A DNA stretch of 18,711 bases, taken from the NCBI GenBank assembly GCA_013695335.1, contig JACDAR010000224.1, forward strand, positions 1 to 18,711. The letters run 5' to 3'. How positions within the stretch are numbered: the first letter of the stretch is position 1; each line of letters opens with the position of its first letter. This DNA comes from Rubrobacter sp. GTDB taxonomy: Bacteria > Actinomycetota > Rubrobacteria > Rubrobacterales > Rubrobacteraceae. The translations under genes were made by a program, and so were the position numbers. Positions 7,819 through 14,259 of the stretch are shown in pieces. The notes beneath the pieces were generated by a model, which searched no databases, had not been told where the DNA came from, and saw only the letters and a list, made by a program, of their open reading frames with translations.

Positions 7819-8682
7819 CTACATACCCTCCAGTTTGTCCGTGCCGACGCGCCGCACGTAGAACAGAATCGCAGCGAGCAGCAGGACGGCTAGCATCACC
7901 GAAAGTGCGCTCCCGAACGCCCAGTCGCGGGCCGCGCCGAACTGGGTCTGTATCAGGGTTCCCGTCATCACGGTCCTCGACCCGCCGAGCAACTGCGGGA
8001 TGACGAACTCACCGGCCGACGGGATGAAGACCAGGATGCTGCCGGCTATCACACCCGGCATGCTAAGCGGGAACGTGACCCGCCAGAAGGTCTGCCACCG
8101 GCTCGCCCCGAGGTCCTTGGCTGCTTCTTTCAGGCGGGTGTCAAATTTCTCCAGGGATGCGTAGAGCGGCAGGATCATGAACGGCAGGTACGAATAGACC
8201 ATGCCCATCAGTACTGCCTCGGGCGTGAAGATCAGGGTGAGTGGTTCGTCTGTAACGCCGATGAACTGCAAGAACTTGTTTGCTATACCGTTGCCGCTCA
8301 GGATCACTACCCACGAGTAAGCCCGGATCAGGAGGCTCGTCCAGAACGGGACCATCACCAGCAGGATGAGCAGGTTGCGCCGCCTGTAGCCCTTGAAGAC
8401 TATGAAGTAGGCCAGCGGATATCCGAGAGCCAGGCAGAGCAAGGTAGTCAGTGCGGCGATGAAGAACGTGCGGCCGATGATCTGAAGGTACAGCGGATCG
8501 AAGACCTTCAGATAGTTGCCGGGATTGAAGCCGAGCGTGATCCCACCGTACACACCGCTGGTCCCGAACGAGTAGGCCAGGATCAGGAGCAGCGGTATGA
8601 GAAAGAATAGTCCGAGCCAGATCGTGACCGGCGTGAGCAGTCCGGCGAGCCCAAGGTTCCAACCGCGACCTTTCTCTCCCAT
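7819..8682 (-). CDS. potB: Polyamine ABC transporter permease, PotB type
   Basis: A 287-residue permease with a positively charged N-terminus, a first membrane segment LLTPVTIWLGLFFLIPLLLI, and about six segments overall. The EAA loop EAAKDLGASRWQTFWRVTFP is followed by LSMPGVIAG. The periplasmic segment after helix 1, YSFGTSGVYGG, is usual for PotB/PotH. The ATG begins one base after the stop of potD, and the stop abuts the ATG of potC, so the transporter genes are tightly coupled. No strong Shine-Dalgarno is visible, consistent with coupling. Confidence 0.9.
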   Translation of the reverse strand: MGEKGRGWNLGLAGLLTPVTIWLGLFFLIPLLLILAYSFGTSGVYGGITLGFNPGNYLKVFDPLYLQIIGRTFFIAALTTLLCLALGYPLAYFIVFKGYRRRNLLILLVMVPFWTSLLIRAYSWVVILSGNGIANKFLQFIGVTDEPLTLIFTPEAVLMGMVYSYLPFMILPLYASLEKFDTRLKEAAKDLGASRWQTFWRVTFPLSMPGVIAGSILVFIPSAGEFVIPQLLGGSRTVMTGTLIQTQFGAARDWAFGSALSVMLAVLLLAAILFYVRRVGTDKLEGM

Positions 8683-8683
8683 G

Positions 8684-9799
8684 CTAGGCGCTCTTTACCT
8701 CGGTGAAGATGCGCTCGTACTCGCGGGTCGTCTTCCCGACGTCCTCGATGACTTCGAGCCTCTCGAAGATATCCGACGCCAGGGTATAGCCTGGCAGATC
8801 CTTGAGAGCGGGGTCGATGTCCGGCAATGACGCTTCGTTGGGTGTGTTGTAGTAGGTGTAGTTTGAAAGCGCTGCGCCGACTTTCGCATCCAGGATGTAG
8901 TTGATGAACTTGTTGGCGTTGTCCGGGTGCGGCGCGCCGTTCGGGATGCTCATGTTGTCAGTCCAGCGCGTCGCCCTGGGATTGGGGATCAGGTAGTCGA
9001 GATCCTCGTTCTCGGACATGGCGAGGAAAGCGTCGCCCGAATAGACGTGGCCGAGCAGGATGTCCCCGTTCATCACCAGCGGCCTTACTTCGGTGGAGGC
9101 GAAGTAGCCGCGCAGGAGAGGTTGCTGTTTCTTCAGCTCCGCTTCGGCTTCCTGGAGCTGATCCTGATTCTTGCTGTTCACGGAGTATCCCAACTTGTAG
9201 AGCGCCGCGCCGATGGTCTCCCGGCTGTCAGCTAGCATCGCCATCTTGCCCTCGAACTGCTTGTCCCACATCGCGTCCCAAGAGCTGTCCAGCTTACCGA
9301 CCTCTTTCTTGTTGTACAGAATGCCGGTTGTGCCCCACTGGTATGGGAGGCTGTACTCGTTGTTCGGGTCGTAGGAGAGGCCCATGTAGTTTTCGCCTAC
9401 GTTCTTGATGTTCGGGATCTTGGACTTGTCCAGCTTCTGGATGACGTCGGATTTGACCATGATAGCGACCATGTAGTCGCTCGGCACGATCACGTCGTAG
9501 CCCGTTGCGCCGGCCTGGAGCTTGCCGAGCAGATCCTCATTCGAGGCGAAGAAGTCCTGCGTGACCTTGATGCCTGTCTCTTTCTGGAAGCCGGGGATGG
9601 TGCTCCCGGCTACGTAATCCGACCAGTTGTATAGGGCCAGCTCCTTCTCTTCTGGACCCCCTCCACTGCCGCCACCTCCGCCGGTAGCGGAGGTGTTCGG
9701 CTGGCACGAAAGCACCGATAGCGTGGACCCCGCCACACCAGCCGCGCCCATCATCTTGAGAAACTTGCCGCGACTGATGCTTGTGCCTCTTCTTTGCAT
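8684..9799 (-). CDS. potD: Polyamine-binding lipoprotein, PotD/PotF type
   Basis: A 371-residue extracytoplasmic binding protein. The chosen ATG (9797-9799) has GGGAGG six bases upstream and yields MQRRGTSISRGKFLKMMGAA, an export signal. A hydrophobic stretch ends in VLSC, a lipobox-like site (Cys32), then a Gly/Ser linker (39-48) to the mature domain. The mature protein opens ELALYNWSDYVAGSTIPGFQ and has the YDVIVPSDYMVAIM segment typical of PotD/PotF. The frame continues 62 codons upstream inside potA, but that part is not a signal peptide. The Tat-like box is SRGKFLK, with Gly where the second Arg is expected, so Sec or relaxed Tat export is open. The protein probably presents spermidine/putrescine to the two permeases. 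Confidence 0.92.
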   Translation of the reverse strand: MQRRGTSISRGKFLKMMGAAGVAGSTLSVLSCQPNTSATGGGGGSGGGPEEKELALYNWSDYVAGSTIPGFQKETGIKVTQDFFASNEDLLGKLQAGATGYDVIVPSDYMVAIMVKSDVIQKLDKSKIPNIKNVGENYMGLSYDPNNEYSLPYQWGTTGILYNKKEVGKLDSSWDAMWDKQFEGKMAMLADSRETIGAALYKLGYSVNSKNQDQLQEAEAELKKQQPLLRGYFASTEVRPLVMNGDILLGHVYSGDAFLAMSENEDLDYLIPNPRATRWTDNMSIPNGAPHPDNANKFINYILDAKVGAALSNYTYYNTPNEASLPDIDPALKDLPGYTLASDIFERLEVIEDVGKTTREYERIFTEVKSA

Positions 9800-9801
9800 A
9801 C

Positions 9802-10929
9802 CTATCCTCCCAGTATCAGGCAGTGATTTGCGTCCCAGGATACGTTTACCTGTTCGCCCACTTCGGGGCCGACCGAATCGTGGGCGTTCTGCTGGTAGAG
9901 CACCAGCCTGGTTCCATCCGCAAACTCCGTTATGTACTGCGTGCTTACGCCGAGGTACACGATCTGGCGCACCCCGACGCTGCACACGTTTTCTCCAGTT
10001 TCTCCGAACCGGATCTTCTCCGGCCTGACCGCCGCCTGCACCTGTTCCCCGATCTCAGGCGTGTCTCCGTTGCGGACTAAGGCTTCGATCTTGATTCCTT
10101 CACCGGAGCGCAGCGTCACCCGCCCGCCATCCACCGATTCCAGCTCGCCGGAGAACAAGTTGATCTGGCCTATGAAGTTGGCGACGAAGTGGTTCTTGGG
10201 AAGTTCGTAGAGGGTGGATGGATCTGCGATTTGCTGGACTTTGCCTTCGTTCATCACGGCGATCCTGTCGCTCATGGTGAGCGCCTCTTCCTGGTCGTGC
10301 GTGACGTAGACGAAGGTGATGCCAACCTCGTGCTGCAAATTCCTGAGTTCCAGTTGCAGTTCTTTCCTGAGCTTGAGGTCGAGCGCCCCGAGCGGTTCGT
10401 CGAGGAGCAGAACCTTCGGGCGGTTGATGAGCGCGCGGGCGAGCGCCACCCGCTGCTGCTGGCCTCCCGAAAGCTGGGCCGACCTGCGTTTCTCGAAGCC
10501 TGTGAGCTGCACCATCTCGCAAGCCTCTACGACGCGGCGCTGGATCTCATCCTTCGGAACCCTGGCCCGGCGCAGGCCGAAGGCAACGTTATCGAAGACG
10601 TTGAGGTGGGGGAATATCGCATAAGACTGGAACACCGTGTTGACCGGCCTGCGATACGGGGGTACTCCCCGCACGGGCTCGCCAGCCACGGATATGACGC
10701 CCTCCGTCGGGTTCTCGAAACCCGCGATCATACGCAGGGTCGTTGTCTTGCCGCAGCCGCTAGGGCCGAGCAGCGAGAAGAATTCCCCTTCCCAGATCTC
10801 CAGGTTGAGGTCGTCCACCACCGCGAATTCGCCGAACCGTTTGGTGATTCCCGTGAGCGCGACCGCCACTTCTCGCCTGGAATCCTGGTCTCCTTCGCGC
10901 GGCTTCTGCGCGGTTGGTCTTTCCTTCAT
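9802..10929 (-). CDS. potA: Polyamine ABC transporter ATP-binding protein, PotA type
   Basis: A 375-residue ATPase: Walker A GPSGCGKT (55-62), Q-loop Gln101, signature LSGGQQQR (153-160), Walker B VLLLDEP (173-179), switch His211 in VTHDQEE, and a C-terminal TOBE-type regulatory domain from about residue 270 (LRSGEGIKIEALVRNG, AAVRPEKIRFG). The ATG at 10927-10929 is preferred over the adjacent TTG because GGAGG stands six bases before it. It is the first gene of the transporter unit (order A-D-B-C), two bases from potD. A 259-bp gap separates it from the amine oxidoreductase gene, and a good promoter candidate lies in that gap. Confidence 0.93.
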   Translation of the reverse strand: MKERPTAQKPREGDQDSRREVAVALTGITKRFGEFAVVDDLNLEIWEGEFFSLLGPSGCGKTTTLRMIAGFENPTEGVISVAGEPVRGVPPYRRPVNTVFQSYAIFPHLNVFDNVAFGLRRARVPKDEIQRRVVEACEMVQLTGFEKRRSAQLSGGQQQRVALARALINRPKVLLLDEPLGALDLKLRKELQLELRNLQHEVGITFVYVTHDQEEALTMSDRIAVMNEGKVQQIADPSTLYELPKNHFVANFIGQINLFSGELESVDGGRVTLRSGEGIKIEALVRNGDTPEIGEQVQAAVRPEKIRFGETGENVCSVGVRQIVYLGVSTQYITEFADGTRLVLYQQNAHDSVGPEVGEQVNVSWDANHCLILGG

Positions 10930-11010
10930 CAACGTCCTCCCATATTGCTACGCGCCATGCCCGCCGCGAGGAACATCCACTACATGATACGGGTTCTGTC
11001 CCAAAGCCGG

Positions 11011-11039
11011 ATAATCGGCGCCTTTCCTGTCCCGGTCAA
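11011..11039 (-). promoter_or_regulatory. Candidate sigma-70-type promoter for the potADBC unit
   Basis: On the minus strand TTGACC (11039-11034) and GATTAT (11016-11011) are spaced by exactly 17 bases, placing a transcription start near 11004, about 75 bases before the potA ATG. The sequence around the -35 (TTGACCGG) is the same as in the promoter candidate at 14089-14117. The rest of 10930-11188 holds no convincing gene. Called by eye only. Confidence 0.5.
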
Positions 11040-11188
11040 TGCCCGGCGGAGCCAGCTTCCCGGTCCCCCTGGTGTACCCTCTCCCAGGTTGCGGGCGATG
11101 AGCTCCATCATCGCAACCTTTCGTTCCTCCGCCGGATGTATTCTCCGTCTTCCTTCTGCCGCGACGTTGACGGGTGGAAATGGCGCTT

Positions 11189-12619
11189 TCAATGTTTGCC
11201 TAGCCTTTCGGCGAGGGTCTTGCCCGTCGGTGGTTGGCCTGTTTGTTCGGCGCGGTCGTCCACTTTCATCAGGCCGCGCTGCACGTATCTCGCGCCGAGC
11301 CAGCGCAGCGGCTCGGGCTCCCAGGGGCGCGGTTTGTGGTTGACGGCTGGCAGGCGGGTTATGTTGGTGTCGCGGTCCAGGATCAGGTCAGCCAGCGTCC
11401 GGCCTGAGAGGTTGGCTGTCGCCACGCCCTGCCCCGTGTAGCCGTGCGCGGTCGCGATCCCGCTGGTTGCGTCGTATGACATCGTGGGCATCCAGTCTCG
11501 CGGCGCGGCGAGCGGGCCTCCCCAGGCGTGGGTGAATCGCGTGCCTTCGAGGGCTGGGAACCATTCTCTGGCCGTCTGGCGCAGCATCTGGTGCGTGGGG
11601 TCGTGCGTGTCGAACGAGTCTTGTATGCGCGAGCGGAAGTGGTATGGCGCGCCACGTCCCCCGAACAGGATGCGACCGTCGGCGGTGCGCGAGAGATAGT
11701 CCACCGTGTAGCGGTTGGAGGCCACGCACTCGCGGCCTTGCCAGCCGATCTCACCCCACTGGACCTCTGAGAGCGGCTCGGTTAGCACGATGAGTGAGTA
11801 GACGGGCAGCACCTGGCGACGCAACTTCGGGAGCCGCGCGAGGTACGCTTCTCCGGCGAGCACTATCGTGCTGGCGCGTACTCCTCCTGAATCTGTCACG
11901 AGTCGGGGCTGTTTGCCATTCCCTGCGCCGGCTTCGAAGTCCGTGACCGGCGTCTGCTCGAAGATCCTGCCCCCCAGCCGCTCGACGGCCCTGGCGAGAC
12001 CGCGCGCCAGGCGTGCCGGATGAATCGTCGCGCAGTGCGGATTGAAGAGCGCGCCCTTTGCATCGGTGATCCTGATGCGTTCCGACGTTTCTTCCGCGTC
12101 GAGCAATTGCGCGTCTTCCAGGCCGAGCGCGCGCAGCGATTCGTGGGCTACTTCTATGCCAGGTAGCTGGCTCTGACCACGGGCGACCCGGAGCTGCCCG
12201 CTCCGGTTGTACTGGGCGTCGATGCCCTCTGCCTCAGAGACCCTGCCCACCTCGTCCACGGCGTTGCGCATCTCCAGCAGCAGATCCCGCGCCGATTCCT
12301 TCCCGAAGCGGCGGGTGAGCTCCCCCGTGGTCACCGGGAACGAGGCGTTGCACCATGCGCCGTTGCGCCCTGATGCCCCGAATCCCGCTATCTCGGCTTC
12401 GAGCACCACCACGCGCAATGAGGGATTGCGCCTCAGCAGATAGTAGGCTGTCCACAGTCCGGTGAAGCCAGCACCCAGGATCGCCACGTCTGCTTCAGCA
12501 GCATATTCGAGCGGCGGCCTTGGCGTGAGATCCTCGCCAGCGGTCTCCAGCCAGAAACTGTACGAGCCGTAATCCTTGCTCCCGTTGCTGTCTTCCCGCA
12601 GGTGGGAGGCGCGGGTCAA
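11189..12619 (-). CDS. FAD-dependent amine oxidoreductase, DAO family (PuuB-like)
   Basis: A 476-residue member of the D-amino-acid-oxidase fold family. Features: SYSFWLETAG near the N-terminus, the dinucleotide motif ILGAGFTGLWTAYYL (GAGFTG 49-54), acidic Glu74 ending strand 2, GFGASGRNGAW (79-89) as in PuuB, and a C-terminal AHGYTGQGVATANLSGRTLA FAD motif. Likely role: oxidation of putrescine, spermidine or a derivative to an aminoaldehyde. PuuB acts on gamma-glutamylputrescine, but no ligase (PuuA) is in this window, so a free amine may be the substrate. The only start giving the family N-terminus is TTG at 12617-12619; no ATG or GTG lies between the upstream in-frame TAA and the conserved region. 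It follows the aminotransferase stop by 55 bp, across a GC hairpin. The TTG sits in a small inverted repeat. Confidence 0.88.
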   Translation of the reverse strand: MTRASHLREDSNGSKDYGSYSFWLETAGEDLTPRPPLEYAAEADVAILGAGFTGLWTAYYLLRRNPSLRVVVLEAEIAGFGASGRNGAWCNASFPVTTGELTRRFGKESARDLLLEMRNAVDEVGRVSEAEGIDAQYNRSGQLRVARGQSQLPGIEVAHESLRALGLEDAQLLDAEETSERIRITDAKGALFNPHCATIHPARLARGLARAVERLGGRIFEQTPVTDFEAGAGNGKQPRLVTDSGGVRASTIVLAGEAYLARLPKLRRQVLPVYSLIVLTEPLSEVQWGEIGWQGRECVASNRYTVDYLSRTADGRILFGGRGAPYHFRSRIQDSFDTHDPTHQMLRQTAREWFPALEGTRFTHAWGGPLAAPRDWMPTMSYDATSGIATAHGYTGQGVATANLSGRTLADLILDRDTNITRLPAVNHKPRPWEPEPLRWLGARYVQRGLMKVDDRAEQTGQPPTGKTLAERLGKH

Positions 12620-12625
12620 TCCCGC
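12611..12625. repeat. Inverted repeat enclosing the TTG start codon
   Basis: GCGGG and CCCGC form a perfect 5-bp stem around TCAAT, which on the minus strand reads GCGGG-ATTGA-CCCGC. The loop holds the TTG start codon of the amine oxidoreductase. Such a hairpin could limit translation of this gene, or it could be chance in GC-rich DNA. Confidence 0.3.
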
Positions 12626-12639
12626 CCCCGCGGTACCTT

Positions 12640-12669
12640 ACCGGCCCGAAGCCGGGACTCCGGGCCGGT
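12640..12669. repeat. GC-rich hairpin between aminotransferase and amine oxidoreductase genes
   Basis: ACCGGCCCG (12640-12648) and CGGGCCGGT (12661-12669) form a perfect 9-bp stem with a 12-base loop, six bases after the aminotransferase stop on the minus strand. No T-run follows, so it is not a classical intrinsic terminator. It may attenuate transcription or protect the 3' end of the aminotransferase message. Confidence 0.6.
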
Positions 12670-12674
12670 CATGG

Positions 12675-14039
12675 TTAGTTCCGGTAGCCTAGCTCGCGTT
12701 CGAGCTCAGCCAGGGCGTTGTCGGTGATGTCGGCTATGCGGCCGAGGATCTCACGGTCCGCGACTAGTGCAGGCGAATACTGGATGACAGGGTCTTCCTT
12801 GTCGTCGAAGCGGCAGATGAGGCCGTTTTCGAGGAGTTTGCGCGAGAGAACGCCCTTGAAATATTTCTGGTACTCATCCTCGGCAAGCGGCGTTCCGTCA
12901 GGGCGCTCTGGCCTGACCTCCAGCGCCCAGAAGAAGCCCATCCCCCGAACTTCCTTGACTATCGGGTGATCCCCGGCCACCCGCCGCAGCTCGTCCCCGA
13001 AGTACCCTTCGAGCGACCGTACGTTTTCGAGGAGTTTCTCCCGCTCCATGATGCGGATGTTCTCCAGCGCCACAGCGGAAGATACGGGATGCCCCCCGAA
13101 CGTCGAACCGTGCGCGAACATCGGGGCGTTGGATCTGAGGGTGGAGCGCATCTCGTCGCTGACCATCACGCCGCCCATCGGCAGGTAGCCCGAGGTGACG
13201 CCTTTGGCGAAGCTGGTCATGTCGGGGACAACGTCGAAGCGTTCGATGCCGAACCACTCTCCGAGGCGGCCGAAGGCGCAGATCACCGCGTCGGAGACGA
13301 GGAGTACGCCGTGGCGATCGCAGATCTCACGCACCCGCTTCCAGTATTCAGGAGGCGGCACGAGGCATCCGCCAGCGTTCTGAACGGGCTCGAGGATCAC
13401 GGCGGCCACCTGGTCGGATCCCTCGGCCTCAATCATGGCCTCGACGGCGTCGGCGGCGCCCTCGGGGTCTTGCTGCGTGTTCGCCACGTGATAGAAGCCA
13501 GAAGGCAGCGGCTCGAAGGGTGCTTTGAATGAGGGTAGCCCGGTCACCGAGAGGGCTCCCATCGTGGTCCCGTGGTAGGCGACGTTGCGGGAGATGATCT
13601 TGTAGCGCCCAGGCTCCCCGTTGACCTTGTGATACTGCCGCGCCAGCTTGATGACGGTCTCCACCGCCTCGGAGCCCGAGGAGACCAAGAACACGCTGTT
13701 GAGATTCCCTGGCGCGATGGCCGCCAGTTTCTCCGCCAGCTCCAGCGAGCGCGGATGCTGGAAGCTCCAGTTGGGGAAGAAGCCAAGCTCCTTCATCTGC
13801 TTGTGGGCCGTGTCCGCAAGCTCCGTCCTGCCGTGCCCCACCTGCGTGGTGAACAGCCCGGCCAGCCCGTCAATGTACCTGTGCCCCTGGTCGTCCGTGA
13901 CGTAGCAGCCATCGCCTGAGACGATCACGGGCAGCTTCGACCAATCCTCTGAATTCGGCGTGAAGTGGAGCATCAGGTTCTCCACGCCTCCTAGTGGCGT
14001 GCCCGCTCCCTGTTCGCCGAGACCCCGCATTACATCCAT
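12675..14039 (-). CDS. Class III aminotransferase, putrescine/omega-amino acid:pyruvate type
   Basis: A full-length 454-residue PLP enzyme. Motifs: SGSEA (121-125, phosphate cup), YHG (155-157), ILEPVQ (Glu217), VSDAVICAFGR (Asp250 pairs with the PLP ring nitrogen) and SFAKG with Schiff-base Lys279. The closest known groups are SpuC-like putrescine:pyruvate and other omega-amino acid aminotransferases, so conversion of putrescine to 4-aminobutanal with pyruvate giving alanine is the favoured role. The residue after Asp250 is Ala where most relatives have Glu. The ATG has a very strong AGGAGG six bases upstream. It is the first gene of the minus-strand cluster, with a clear promoter candidate 50-78 bases before the ATG, and it is paralogous to the partial gene at 1-615. 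Confidence 0.92.
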   Translation of the reverse strand: MDVMRGLGEQGAGTPLGGVENLMLHFTPNSEDWSKLPVIVSGDGCYVTDDQGHRYIDGLAGLFTTQVGHGRTELADTAHKQMKELGFFPNWSFQHPRSLELAEKLAAIAPGNLNSVFLVSSGSEAVETVIKLARQYHKVNGEPGRYKIISRNVAYHGTTMGALSVTGLPSFKAPFEPLPSGFYHVANTQQDPEGAADAVEAMIEAEGSDQVAAVILEPVQNAGGCLVPPPEYWKRVREICDRHGVLLVSDAVICAFGRLGEWFGIERFDVVPDMTSFAKGVTSGYLPMGGVMVSDEMRSTLRSNAPMFAHGSTFGGHPVSSAVALENIRIMEREKLLENVRSLEGYFGDELRRVAGDHPIVKEVRGMGFFWALEVRPERPDGTPLAEDEYQKYFKGVLSRKLLENGLICRFDDKEDPVIQYSPALVADREILGRIADITDNALAELERELGYRN

Positions 14040-14088
14040 GGAAACCTCCTGGTTTTCGGGGCTGTATCGCCCCCAACCCTTTGCACGA

Positions 14089-14117
14089 ATGCTACACAGT
14101 TACTGTAATCCGGTCAA
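14089..14117 (-). promoter_or_regulatory. Candidate promoter of the polyamine cluster with an embedded operator-like palindrome
   Basis: On the minus strand TTGACC (14117-14112), 17 bases, then TAGCAT (14094-14089) form a sigma-70-like promoter about 50 bases before the aminotransferase ATG. Within the spacer lies a perfect palindrome, ACAGT-T-ACTGT (14096-14106), a natural site for a repressor or for a MerR-type activator. A looser CAAG-N6-CTTG dyad (14115-14128) overlaps the -35 end. Confidence 0.6.
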
Positions 14118-14259
14118 GATGCCCCTTGTATAGCATCGAGTGGCCCGATGGCGGCGAAATTTGGCCTGGGGAACATAGCCCACGGGAATGACAAAGTATG
14201 CTAATAATCCTGGCATGGCACCCTGGCGCAGCGAGGAATACCTGGTCGGCGGCGTCCGC

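Noticed and set aside
9800..9985. The 62-codon upstream extension of the PotD frame.
   Set aside because: It lies inside potA, lacks a signal peptide, and the downstream ATG has a strong ribosome site and an export signal.
10980..11111. A 43-codon minus-strand reading frame (start MMELIARNLG) in the gap upstream of potA, with AAAGG five bases before the ATG.
   Set aside because: It spans the best promoter candidate for potA, about 30% of its codons end in A or T, and no family resemblance is visible. More likely a chance frame in the leader.
12640..12669. Intrinsic terminator after the aminotransferase.
   Set aside because: The stem is strong but no U-tract follows on the minus strand, so it is listed only as a hairpin.
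14188..14259. Longer sulfatase start at 14188.
   Set aside because: Seven of the first nine codons after it end in A or T and include a -10-like TATGCTAATAAT; coding composition only begins near 14215, and the signal sequence begins at 14260. Kept as a possible alternative.
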